Part shown: piece by piece, positions 1 to 6,949 of the stretch
Position numbering within the stretch: position 1 is the first letter of the stretch
Layout: the number at the start of each line of letters is the position of its first letter
Assembly: GCA_024644775.1 (NCBI GenBank)
Contig: JAHEHB010000088.1
Location: forward strand, 1-7,782
DNA: 7,782 nucleotides
Direction: 5' to 3'
Source of the DNA: Deltaproteobacteria bacterium
GTDB lineage: Bacteria > Desulfobacterota > Desulfobacteria > Desulfobacterales > SURF-15
Translations under genes and position numbers: made by a program
The notes under the pieces: model-generated
The model's input: only the letters and a program-made list of their open reading frames with translations
Told to the model about the DNA's origin: nothing
Databases searched by the model: none

Positions 1-808
1 GTACTCGCCAAGGCATTCCGGCAACACCCCCAAGTACAATTCGCCCTTTCTGAATCTGTTCTCCATTCCAATCGACTTGCACGGCTGCACTTACCAAGGC
101 AAATGACCAATTTGCGCGTTCCATCACCTTGAGGTATCGGCCATCCGAACGTTCTTGTCGCAAGGGAATTTCAACTGCTTCAATCAACTCTCCGGGTTGA
201 AGTGCAAATTGTTTTCGGCGGTTTTTTTCCGGTAGCGCGTACAGTGCCGCGGCCATGATTTCTCTGCCGCCACTGCTACTGGCAATGCGAATTTTTGCAT
301 CCAACGCCACAAGCACCGGCGCAATATCCGATGGATTTACTGCGACACAGGGACTTTTACCGAATAGGGAATGATGCCGGTTGTTTCCGTTTCTAGCGTA
401 GCACGTATCACCATTTTTTAGCCAGCAATGGACCTCCGGGTGCCGGTAGTACCAGCATCGAACAGTCTGGCAAATATTGCCACCGAGAGTCCCGGCATTT
501 CGAAGCTGTAGACTGCCAATCGTGGCGGCTGCCTGACCTAGGATCGGAAAACGATTATTGATATGTGGATTGCTTTCAAGCTCAGCGATTGTTGTAAGGG
601 ATCCAATTTGAAAGCTGCTGTTCTGCTCGTCAAAACGGTGCATTCTGGAAACGGCCTTTAGATCAACCAGTTTCGCCGGTGCTCGGATCCCTTTTTTTAA
701 CTCTGTAATCAGGTCCGTTCCTCCGGCAATGGCGACAGCGCCAGGCTCTTGGAGAAATCTTGCGACCGTTTCAATATCGGATGCGTTAATATATTGAAAA
801 TTTTTCAT
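1..808 (-). CDS. Molybdenum hydroxylase FAD-binding (medium) subunit with four-cysteine loop, 3' end missing
   Basis: This is the FAD subunit of a xanthine dehydrogenase-family molybdenum hydroxylase. It should pass electrons between the iron-sulfur subunit and an outside acceptor in the cytoplasm. I translated 269 residues from the ATG at 808-806 to the window edge; the family is usually about 320-330 residues, so roughly the last 55 are missing. FAD-binding motifs are visible: AGGTDL near residues 28-33 and TIGSLQLRNAGTLGGN near 96-111. Between them and the NPSDIAPVLVALDA stretch (158-171) lies a loop with cysteines at 118, 128, 136 and 154. This matches the loop that binds an extra [4Fe-4S] cluster in E. 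coli PaoB (YagS) and in the beta subunit of 4-hydroxybenzoyl-CoA reductase. The start codon overlaps the large-subunit stop by 4 bp (ATGA, 805-808), with AAAGG nine bases upstream, so translation is probably coupled. The subunit type is secure; the cluster is inferred from the cysteines. Confidence 0.93.
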   Translation of the reverse strand, partial: MKNFQYINASDIETVARFLQEPGAVAIAGGTDLITELKKGIRAPAKLVDLKAVSRMHRFDEQNSSFQIGSLTTIAELESNPHINNRFPILGQAAATIGSLQLRNAGTLGGNICQTVRCWYYRHPEVHCWLKNGDTCYARNGNNRHHSLFGKSPCVAVNPSDIAPVLVALDAKIRIASSSGGREIMAAALYALPEKNRRKQFALQPGELIEAVEIPLRQERSDGRYLKVMERANWSFALVSAAVQVDWNGEQIQKGRIVLGGVAGMPWRV

Positions 809-3126
809 TGATTTTCGCCTTTATTTTGTGAACCCGATTCTAAACTCAACAACACACGATCCGGTGTAAACGGTATTTCATAGATGCGCTGACCCAAGGC
901 ATCCGCCACTGCATTCGCAACAGCAGCAGCGGTCGGAATCATCGGCGGCTCCCCTACTCCCTTTGACCCGATGGAGTTGGCTTCCGGATCCGGCAGCTCG
1001 ATCATTTCAGCGATTATTTCAGGGACATCTTCACAGGTTGGGAGTTTATAGTGATCAAGATTCGCATTAATAACAACACCCAATCTCGGGTCCATCCACC
1101 GTTGCTCGGTGAGTGCAAATCCAAGCCCCTGTATGATCCCGCCCACCAACTGACTGTGGATGGTCATGGGATTGATCACTCGACCGGACTCATGAACCGC
1201 GACAATCTTTTTTACGGTTACTTGACCGATTTCCACATCCACTTCGACCTGGGCATATTGTACACCAAAGGTGTTGACGTTCTTACTTTCCGGATTGGGT
1301 CCTCTTGCGCCACGGCCAACGATCATATAGTTGCCCAAATCGCGGAGTACGTCGCCGATGGGCGTACGCCTACCCCCTTGGTTATCCACCAATTCCCCAT
1401 TTTCAATCTCCAGTTGTTCGGCGGGTATCTCCAAGATCTGTGACGCGACCTCAAGAAGACGATTGCGGGCATCTACAGCAGCAGCTCGCACTGCCGGCCC
1501 CACAGATGGGAGCGTCATGCTACCGGCACTCAACGGCGAATAGACACCCAGTTGTGTATCGCCCAAACGAATATCCACAGAAGTTATCGAAAAGCCGAGT
1601 GTTTCAGCAGCAATCTGGGTAAGAACGGTTTTCGCACCCGTGCCGATATCCTGTGTTCCGGTCAGTACGACAGCGGTTCCATCGGGATTGATCTTAACAA
1701 GTGCATATGCGGGCGGACCGCCGCTACCGCCCCATACCTGGCTTGCCATGCCAAAACCGATTTTTTTATTTGGGGCGGACACCGATTTTTTGACTGTCCT
1801 CCGATCCTTCCATCCAAAAAGTTCAGCCCCCCGTTCATAGGCTTGGTGAAGTCCTTTGGTTGTATAAGGCTGATCGGTTATGGGATCTATCTTTGCATAA
1901 TTTTTTAAACGAAATTCCAGCGGATCCATGTCAAGCTTCTTTGAAAGCTCATCCATAATGGATTCCAATGCGAACGTGCCTTCGACATAGCCGGGCCCCC
2001 GAAACGCTAACCAAGGACCTGAATGGGTATACACGCCGTGGTCTTCTGTTTTAAGATTGGGGCAACTGTAAAGCCTGCGAGTGGGACCGCATGGGCTTGA
2101 AACGCGGACGGCATATGCCCCCAATTCAACAATTGCCTTGTGGTAAATGGCGATAAGTGTTCCGTCTGATCTGGCGCCGATTTTAAACGTTTGAATGCTG
2201 GCGGGTCTGTTTCCTGCAGCCAGATTCTCTTCATAGCGATCCAATATAATTTTTACCGGCCTGCCTGTTTGCTTAGAAGCAAGGGCTGCGATGATGGAAT
2301 ATTTTCCGGCCTCGTTCTTACTACCGAAACCGCCACCCATATACTGTTTAATTACGCGGACGTGATGTTGTGACAAACCTAACGCTTGAGCGATTTGATC
2401 CCGCACGCCGAAAATATGTTGAGTGGAGTCCCAAATTGTTAATATCTCACCTTCCCAGAAAGCGACACTTCCGTGAGTTTCCATACTGTTGTGGAGGGCT
2501 GTCTGAGTGCGAAATTCCCCTTCTGCAATCACATCGGCTTGCGCAAACCCGCTGTTGATATCTCCTCTTTCATAAATCTCAGGTTCGCCTTCGAAAAGAT
2601 TGCCGGTTTCGTGGACTTTGGGTGCACCGGGCGCAAGCGCCTCGAGGGGATCCAGTACAAAGGGAAACGTCTCGTATTCTACCTCGATCATCCGAACAGC
2701 ATCACTGCAAATCTCTTCGGTTTCGGCAATCACGCAGGCAACCTCCTCACCGGCATAGCGAAGTATTTCGTCAAACAGAAACGTTTGGCCCATTTTCCAG
2801 GGAATCTCGGGCGTATTCGAGCGGGAGAGTACTGCATACACTCCGGGTAAATTTTCTGCTTTTTCTGTATCCAATCGTTTGATACGTGCGTGAGCATGTG
2901 GACTGCGAAGGATTTTACCATATGCCATGCCGGGCAAGAAGAAGTCATGTGTATATTTGGCCGTACCCGTCACCCGCTCAGCACCATCGACTCGGGGGAT
3001 CGGTTTTCCAACAAGAGAAAACCGTTGATCCCTGTCCCAAGGTGGAATGTCCTCTCCTTCCACCACAATAACTTTTTCGTAAAAGCGGCCTTCAAACTCG
3101 ACTTTCGTTTTAATCACGCGTGCCAT
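805..3126 (-). CDS. Molybdenum hydroxylase large subunit, molybdopterin-binding (XdhA/HcrA-like)
   Basis: This is the catalytic subunit that holds the molybdopterin cytosine dinucleotide or a related cofactor and hydroxylates or reduces the substrate. From the ATG at 3126 it has 773 residues, normal for the family. Visible motifs are VGKPIPRVDG (39-48, start of the first domain), STQ (234-236, Gln near Mo), GGGFGSK (264-270), AFRGPG (374-379, conserved Arg376), GTQDIGTG (490-497), QGLG (666-669) and GVGEPP (723-728), whose Glu726 matches the catalytic Glu of xanthine oxidases. I chose ATG 3126 over the longer reading from 3201: it lies four bases after the small-subunit stop and has GGGAG about 12 bases upstream, whereas the longer start would lie inside the small-subunit gene. 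The substrate is not identifiable. Positions equivalent to the bovine purine-binding Glu802, Arg880 and Phe914 appear to be Asn271, Ser344 and Pro378, arguing against xanthine. Confidence 0.95.
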   Translation of the reverse strand: MARVIKTKVEFEGRFYEKVIVVEGEDIPPWDRDQRFSLVGKPIPRVDGAERVTGTAKYTHDFFLPGMAYGKILRSPHAHARIKRLDTEKAENLPGVYAVLSRSNTPEIPWKMGQTFLFDEILRYAGEEVACVIAETEEICSDAVRMIEVEYETFPFVLDPLEALAPGAPKVHETGNLFEGEPEIYERGDINSGFAQADVIAEGEFRTQTALHNSMETHGSVAFWEGEILTIWDSTQHIFGVRDQIAQALGLSQHHVRVIKQYMGGGFGSKNEAGKYSIIAALASKQTGRPVKIILDRYEENLAAGNRPASIQTFKIGARSDGTLIAIYHKAIVELGAYAVRVSSPCGPTRRLYSCPNLKTEDHGVYTHSGPWLAFRGPGYVEGTFALESIMDELSKKLDMDPLEFRLKNYAKIDPITDQPYTTKGLHQAYERGAELFGWKDRRTVKKSVSAPNKKIGFGMASQVWGGSGGPPAYALVKINPDGTAVVLTGTQDIGTGAKTVLTQIAAETLGFSITSVDIRLGDTQLGVYSPLSAGSMTLPSVGPAVRAAAVDARNRLLEVASQILEIPAEQLEIENGELVDNQGGRRTPIGDVLRDLGNYMIVGRGARGPNPESKNVNTFGVQYAQVEVDVEIGQVTVKKIVAVHESGRVINPMTIHSQLVGGIIQGLGFALTEQRWMDPRLGVVINANLDHYKLPTCEDVPEIIAEMIELPDPEANSIGSKGVGEPPMIPTAAAVANAVADALGQRIYEIPFTPDRVLLSLESGSQNKGENQ

Positions 3127-3130
3127 ATTG

Positions 3131-3661
3131 TCACTTATCTCCCAAAGGATACTCCTTTGCAGCGGACATTGCTGCTTGAATAATTTTCGGATATGCACCA
3201 CAGCGGCAAATATTGCCGGATACCGATCGTTTGATGTCTTCAGTGGTTGGTTGGCATTGGGTATCGAGCAATGCTTTTACGGAAAGTATTTGGCCGGGTG
3301 TGCAAAAACCGCACTGAAACGCATCATGCTCGATAAAGGTCTTTTGCACGGGATGTAGATCACCATTTTTTGAAAGATTTTCGATGGTCTCTACAGAGCA
3401 CCCTTCACATGCGATCGCCAGCGTCAAACAAGCGTAGACAGGCTTTCCGTCTAAAAGAACCGTACAAGCACCACAGGTCCCCTCATCACACCCTTTTTTA
3501 GTGCCCGTAAGGCCCAGATCCTTGCGAAGTACATCCAGAAGTGTGTTTCTAGGTTCAATGAAAACCTCGTGACGTTCTCCGTTAACGTGCAATCTTATTT
3601 TAGTTTTATCAGGGCCTCGCATGAGGTCTTTTTCATTTGAGTGTTTTTCTCCATTATCCAC
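3131..3661 (-). CDS. Molybdenum hydroxylase small subunit, two [2Fe-2S] clusters (CoxS/HcrC-like)
   Basis: This 176-residue iron-sulfur subunit carries electrons between the molybdenum centre and the FAD subunit. The N-terminal ferredoxin-like domain has cysteines at 58, 63, 66 and 78 (KGCDEGTCGACTV, then YAC). The C-terminal helical domain has 117 and 120 (QCGFCTPG) and 152 and 154 (NICRCG). All eight expected ligands are therefore present. The N terminus is hydrophilic and has no twin-arginine signal, unlike periplasmic PaoA, so the complex is probably cytoplasmic. The start is GTG at 3661, supported by a GAGGTG Shine-Dalgarno five bases upstream; an ATG at codon 14 is a weaker alternative. 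It is the first gene of the operon, and the large subunit starts four bases after its stop. The order small-large-medium matches what I recall of hcrCAB of 4-hydroxybenzoyl-CoA reductase, not paoABC. Confidence 0.96.
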   Translation of the reverse strand: MDNGEKHSNEKDLMRGPDKTKIRLHVNGERHEVFIEPRNTLLDVLRKDLGLTGTKKGCDEGTCGACTVLLDGKPVYACLTLAIACEGCSVETIENLSKNGDLHPVQKTFIEHDAFQCGFCTPGQILSVKALLDTQCQPTTEDIKRSVSGNICRCGAYPKIIQAAMSAAKEYPLGDK

Positions 3662-3666
3662 GTCTG

Positions 3667-3672
3667 CACCTC
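3667..3672 (-). promoter_or_regulatory. Shine-Dalgarno site that fixes the GTG start of the small subunit
   Basis: Read on the minus strand this is GAGGTG, five bases before the GTG at 3661-3659. It is the reason for preferring the GTG over the in-frame ATG at 3622, which has no comparable site at proper spacing. Confidence 0.65.
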
Positions 3673-3730
3673 AATTTTTAACCTGATTTTATTATGGAAC
3701 GTTGATTCCGGATGAATTTTGAATCGAACG

Positions 3731-3740
3731 GTTTTAAAAC
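3731..3740. promoter_or_regulatory. Perfect 10-bp palindrome in the hydroxylase operon leader
   Basis: GTTTTAAAAC is a perfect dyad. It lies just downstream of the candidate -10 box at 3749-3754 (minus strand), where a repressor site would overlap the start of transcription. A looser dyad follows nearer the gene: GTTGATTC at 3701-3708 pairs with GAATCGAAC at 3721-3729, with one bulged base. Both are A+T-rich and could occur by chance, so an operator role is only a suggestion. Confidence 0.25.
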
Positions 3741-3748
3741 AAACTCTA

Positions 3749-3775
3749 TTTATAACAAAATACCCCTTTTCGCAA
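3749..3775 (-). promoter_or_regulatory. Weak candidate sigma-70 promoter for the molybdenum hydroxylase operon
   Basis: On the minus strand TTGCGA (3775-3770) is followed after 15 bases by TATAAA (3754-3749). The spacer is shorter than the preferred 17, so this is a tentative call. It would give a leader of about 80 bases before the GTG at 3661. Confidence 0.25.
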
Positions 3776-3794
3776 CCTAGTAAAAATTTTCCTT

Positions 3795-3823
3795 TTGTGA
3801 TATTCGTGTGAGTACGGTATATT
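3795..3823 (+). promoter_or_regulatory. Candidate sigma-70 promoter for the GNAT-M42 transcript
   Basis: TTGTGA (3795-3800) and TATATT (3818-3823) are separated by exactly 17 bases. This is a good match to a housekeeping promoter and points at the acetyltransferase gene, with a leader of about 58 bases. Confidence 0.5.
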
Positions 3824-3875
3824 TTAAGTTGAGCGGTTCAGGGTTCAACGTTCTGTGTTAAAAAACCCCAAACAA

Positions 3876-3884
3876 GAGGAAAGG
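3876..3884 (+). promoter_or_regulatory. Strong Shine-Dalgarno site for the GNAT gene
   Basis: GAGGAAAGG precedes the ATG at 3889 with GAGG nine bases upstream, which settles the start of the acetyltransferase. Confidence 0.7.
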
Positions 3885-3888
3885 AAAT

Positions 3889-4371
3889 ATGAATATTCGA
3901 AAGATGAAACCTGACGATATTGCGGCAGTTGCCGAAGTACACCGTTTGGCTTTCCCGAGACAAGGGCATTCCAGGGATTGGATACTATGCAATTTCAACG
4001 CGTATCCTCGGATGCAATATTTTGTTGCTGAAGACAAAACAGGTGTCGTCGGGTATGCACACTGGACCCAAAAGAGCGGTTTTAGACCCAATGTGGTTTT
4101 GGAATTCGAGCAAATTGCCGTACTCCCTGCGAAGCAAGGTCAAGGAATCGGGCAAAAGCTTATCGAAAAATCGCTTCCGATGGTAAGAGAAAAGCTCAGT
4201 GAACGCGGCGCTACGCTTAAACACATCATCGTGACAACCCGGGTGGACAACGAGGCGCAGAGACTCTATCGAAAAACATTGGGAGTCGAGATCGAAAGCA
4301 CCATTACCGATCTTTTTTCGGCGGATGAGGTGTTTATGATTGCTCGAAACGTCGATGAGGCGGGCAAGTAA
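3889..4371 (+). CDS. GNAT-family N-acetyltransferase
   Basis: This 160-residue protein has the length and order of a single-domain GNAT enzyme, which moves an acetyl group from acetyl-CoA to an amine. The beta-strand leading into motif A is EFEQIAVLP (72-80). It is followed by the acetyl-CoA pyrophosphate loop QGQGIG (83-88, the Q/R-x-x-G-x-G/A pattern) and the alpha3 helix. The later stretch VDNEAQRLYRKTLG (119-132) is the usual motif B region, with Tyr127 in the place of the frequent catalytic or CoA-contacting tyrosine. No signal peptide is seen, so it should be cytoplasmic. The substrate is unknown; RimI-type protein acetylation and small-molecule acetylation are both possible. It starts a probable two-gene transcript with the M42 peptidase 55 bases downstream, which hints at peptide or amino-group chemistry but does not prove it. 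Confidence 0.9.
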   Translation: MNIRKMKPDDIAAVAEVHRLAFPRQGHSRDWILCNFNAYPRMQYFVAEDKTGVVGYAHWTQKSGFRPNVVLEFEQIAVLPAKQGQGIGQKLIEKSLPMVREKLSERGATLKHIIVTTRVDNEAQRLYRKTLGVEIESTITDLFSADEVFMIARNVDEAGK

Positions 4372-4373
4372 GC

Positions 4374-4392
4374 TTTATTTCAGCGGAATAAA
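4374..4392 (+). other. Short hairpin between the GNAT and M42 genes
   Basis: TTTATTTC (4374-4381) and GGAATAAA (4385-4392) can pair over eight positions in RNA, with one G-U pair and a three-base loop AGC, two bases after the GNAT stop. It is A+T-rich and has no U tract, so it is not a convincing terminator. It could be an mRNA processing or stability element. Confidence 0.3.
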
Positions 4393-4413
4393 CCTTGAGT
4401 ATGATTTTGTTTA

Positions 4414-4420
4414 GGGAGGA
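4414..4420 (+). promoter_or_regulatory. Shine-Dalgarno site for the M42 peptidase
   Basis: GGGAGGA lies six bases before the ATG at 4427, a strong ribosome site. An earlier ATG at 4422 is followed directly by CAA TGA and is not used. Confidence 0.65.
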
Positions 4421-4426
4421 TATGCA

Positions 4427-5581
4427 ATGACAAAAGAATTTTCTAATTTGTTTACTAAGTTAAAAGAACTGACGGTGATTCCCTCAACTTCTGGTTTTGA
4501 GCAAGGTATTGTAAAAAAAGTATACAATGAAGTAGAACCCTTTGCAGACAAAGTTGAAATTGATTATTTCGGCAATGTTTATGCCTTTCTGACCGGCGTT
4601 TCAGATTCCTTTCGTATCATGCTGCCAGCCCACAGCGATTCCGTGGGAATGATTGTCAGTCATATCGAAGAAAATGGTGATGTTCGTTTTGATACCATCG
4701 GTTCCGTGCCACCCAATCTTGTCTATGCGCAACGGGTTATCATTGCGACGTCAAACGGTGAAAAGATTGGCGTGGTGGGAAGTAAACCGGGACACCTGGC
4801 ATATAACACACCCATGGCAACTTCCATACCACCCATAGACTCGCTCTTTGTTGATGTCGGGGCCAGTTCCAGAGAAGAAGCAAAGGTCATTGGAATCGCC
4901 CCAGGGCAGCAAGTAACCTTTGATCGGGAACTCAAATGGCTTGGAGACGAATCGACCGGTTTGGTTACGGGAAGATCGTTGGATGACAAGGTCGGTTGTC
5001 TCGTAGCCATCGAAACGTTGAAGAAGCTTAAAGCACAGAACACAAAGCCGCCATGTACGCTGATTTTTGTGACAGCTGTTCAAGAAGAAATTGGATTGCG
5101 CGGCGCCACACAGGCGGGAGAAAGAATCAAACCGGATATCTGTATCGGAATCGATGCGACGATTTCCCAGGCGGGGATGGGTAGTGGTATCGCTCCCATG
5201 CCGGCCACTGCATTTTCTGAAGCTGCAAACGCCCTTCGGAAAGGCCCCGGACTTTCAGTCAGTGACCAAAGCTTCCGCACGGGTCGGGGACTTATGGGTC
5301 ATCCAAAACTCATTTGTTTGTTAAAAGACGTAGCAGAAAAATATAAAATCCCGTATCAAATTGAGGGGAGTATGCCCAATATCACATCCGATGCGGCAGC
5401 GGTGCAGTTCGCAGGCGCAGGGGTGCCGTCCATAACGGTGAAGATACCGTCTCGTTACACCCACGGACCGGTGGAAGTTGTCTCCTTAAACGATATTCAG
5501 GCTACCATTGATTTGCTTGCAGGTGCCCTGCCCTTGATTGGGCCTGATTTTGATCTGAGTTTTATTAAGCTGGAAAAATAG
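4427..5581 (+). CDS. M42-family dinuclear zinc aminopeptidase (FrvX/YpdE/deblocking aminopeptidase type)
   Basis: M42 enzymes are large self-compartmentalising cytoplasmic aminopeptidases with two metal ions. All expected metal and catalytic positions are visible: His69 and Asp71 in AHSDSVG, bridging Asp186 in RSLDDKVG, Glu220 and Glu221 in VQEEIGLRGA, Asp243 in GIDAT, and His346 in RYTHGPVEVV. The SDAAAV stretch (321-326) is also typical. The protein has 384 residues, a little longer than the usual 340-360. The extra length lies mainly in the loop after Asp243 (about 246-270) and at the C terminus. The residue after Asp71, most often Glu in this family (HMDEVG), is Ser72 here. No signal peptide is seen. 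Specificity cannot be read from sequence; members remove N-terminal residues from short peptides, and some were once annotated as endoglucanases. It is probably cotranscribed with the upstream GNAT gene. Confidence 0.94.
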   Translation: MTKEFSNLFTKLKELTVIPSTSGFEQGIVKKVYNEVEPFADKVEIDYFGNVYAFLTGVSDSFRIMLPAHSDSVGMIVSHIEENGDVRFDTIGSVPPNLVYAQRVIIATSNGEKIGVVGSKPGHLAYNTPMATSIPPIDSLFVDVGASSREEAKVIGIAPGQQVTFDRELKWLGDESTGLVTGRSLDDKVGCLVAIETLKKLKAQNTKPPCTLIFVTAVQEEIGLRGATQAGERIKPDICIGIDATISQAGMGSGIAPMPATAFSEAANALRKGPGLSVSDQSFRTGRGLMGHPKLICLLKDVAEKYKIPYQIEGSMPNITSDAAAVQFAGAGVPSITVKIPSRYTHGPVEVVSLNDIQATIDLLAGALPLIGPDFDLSFIKLEK

Positions 5582-5636
5582 CCGGTAACAACGCTTGAAA
5601 ATTATAAACAGGTCCCCTTTTCAATGTGGGAATCGT

Positions 5637-6764
5637 CTACGACAGGTATTCGGCTTTAGGGTGACAGAGATATGTCTGGCCGTGTTTTAGATCCACCAAG
5701 CTGTCGATGAGCCCCTTTTTTTGAAGCGCTTGTTTCAATTGCAGGGGGGGAAAATGTACCGGTTCATCTCCTAAACGAAACGATCCCCAATGAATAATCA
5801 TAAGTTTTTTCGCATTTAGCTCTTGAAATGCCTGAACCGTTTCGCTGGGATTGATATGGCTGGGTGCCATAAACCATCGCGGTTCGTATGCGCCAAGATT
5901 GATAATCGCAAGATCGATGGGATAATCCTTACCTATCTGCTCAAAACCATCAAAATAAGCGGTATCTGCGGAGAGATAGATGGTAAAACCACTGGTAGTC
6001 TTGATGAGAAAAGAACCCCATAAAGATTGATTGGGTCCGTTGAAAGGATTTCTTATGGTCCAATGATTGCAAGGCAAAAGCGTGATCTCGCGTTTCCCAT
6101 CCTGGATTGTATCATACCAATCGAGCTGGGTTCGCCGATGGATACCAAGATCAGAAAAGATTTTATTATACCCGAGTGGGGTAATGAAACGACTGCTCTT
6201 GCTGAAATAGGCTAACGAGGGTTTGTTTAGATGATCGTAGTGTCCATGAGAGACCAGTACATGATGGGGTTTAGGCATTTCGCTCAAGTCAAACGATAGC
6301 GGTGTAAAATCTTTGATAAACCAGAAAATGTCTTCAAATACCGGGTCGAGCAGGATGTAGTGATCAATATCTTTTATCAACACACTGGCATGTTTCAAAA
6401 ACGTTATGGAGACTCCTCGGTGTTGCCGAACCGGTTTCCAGTCGATGGATATGGGTTCGATATGCTCGCCATTAAAATGTTTCTTAAAACGGTTTTCATG
6501 GAAAAGCTTCCAGGATAATACCTTCAAGAATCTTCCCCTGCGTATCGGGCTTAAGGGGCTAACAAAACGATCTTTACCATGATGTTCCCTTCGAAGTGCA
6601 ATTTCTCGCAGACTTCGTCCATTGAGAGGCGTGTAATGCAGTTTATCACCCACCGTATTTTTGGTAGATGCCAACGCCTCCGCTTCTTGACGAAGTAACG
6701 GATTGGTTATTACCATGGATAGAAAACCGCTCCACAGTTTTAAGATAAAGTTTCTTCGATTCAT
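5637..6764 (-). CDS. Metallo-beta-lactamase-fold hydrolase, NAPE-PLD/UlaG-like, with putative Tat signal
   Basis: This 375-residue protein is a zinc hydrolase of the MBL fold, in the branch that includes N-acyl-phosphatidylethanolamine phospholipase D and UlaG-like lactonases. The metal site is complete: HGHYDH (173-178; His173, His175, Asp177, His178), His234 in CNHW, Asp267 in LSADTAY, and His325 in IHWGSF. GAYEPRWFM (291-299) and HINP (303-306) are characteristic of NAPE-PLD-like bacterial proteins. The N terminus MNRRNFILKLWSGFLSM has paired arginines before a hydrophobic stretch, close to a twin-arginine signal (RRxF), so export of the folded zinc protein is plausible. The actual substrate, such as a phospholipid or lactone, is not determined. 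The ATG at 6764 has no strong Shine-Dalgarno. The gene converges on the M42 gene, with 55 bases between their stops. Confidence 0.92.
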   Translation of the reverse strand: MNRRNFILKLWSGFLSMVITNPLLRQEAEALASTKNTVGDKLHYTPLNGRSLREIALRREHHGKDRFVSPLSPIRRGRFLKVLSWKLFHENRFKKHFNGEHIEPISIDWKPVRQHRGVSITFLKHASVLIKDIDHYILLDPVFEDIFWFIKDFTPLSFDLSEMPKPHHVLVSHGHYDHLNKPSLAYFSKSSRFITPLGYNKIFSDLGIHRRTQLDWYDTIQDGKREITLLPCNHWTIRNPFNGPNQSLWGSFLIKTTSGFTIYLSADTAYFDGFEQIGKDYPIDLAIINLGAYEPRWFMAPSHINPSETVQAFQELNAKKLMIIHWGSFRLGDEPVHFPPLQLKQALQKKGLIDSLVDLKHGQTYLCHPKAEYLS

Positions 6765-6949
6765 ATTAGCAAAAATTGAACATACCTAAGTATTGTTTTA
6801 GCACCCGATTGACGTTTAGTGTGTGAACCCCGCACTATCTGAGTCATTCACAAATTTTAAGCATCATAATAAAAATCGCAATACTTAGAGGCGCTGAAGG
6901 TTTCGGCGTTATCCCTGATAAGGTTCCTTGAATCAAAGAAGATCGAATC
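6765..6949. other. Intergenic leader region between the MBL gene and the broken dehydrogenase
   Basis: This 185-bp stretch separates two divergent reading frames and carries no gene I can support. Apart from the candidate MBL promoter at 6854-6881 I see no strong repeat, tRNA or riboswitch-like structure. Confidence 0.5.
6854..6881 (-). promoter_or_regulatory. Candidate promoter for the MBL hydrolase
   Basis: On the minus strand TTGCGA (6881-6876) and TAAAAT (6859-6854) are spaced by 16 bases. Transcription would begin near 6848, giving a leader of about 80 bases. The region is A+T-rich, so a chance match is possible. Confidence 0.3.

Noticed and set aside
1552..2850. Open frames of 118 and 125 codons on the plus strand opposite the hydroxylase large subunit.
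   Set aside because: They lie wholly antisense to a gene with complete conserved motifs, show no recognisable domain and have no ribosome site I can support.
3124..3201. Longer start for the large subunit at 3201, adding 25 residues.
   Set aside because: It would lie well inside the small-subunit gene, and the added residues do not resemble the family. The ATG at 3126 has good spacing and a GGGAG site.
3840..3868. GGGTT / AACCC pairing in the GNAT leader as a riboswitch or attenuator.
   Set aside because: The stem is only five pairs with a loop of about 20 bases, and I recognise no riboswitch core.
5595..5624. Inverted repeat TTGAAAA / TTTTCAA between the convergent M42 and MBL genes, as a bidirectional terminator.
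   Set aside because: The arms are only seven A+T-rich pairs around a 16-base loop and no T tract follows on either strand, so the fold would be weak.
6766..6783. Five-codon leader frame just before the MBL start (minus strand).
   Set aside because: It is too short to weigh against chance, has no properly spaced ribosome site and shows no run of regulatory codons.
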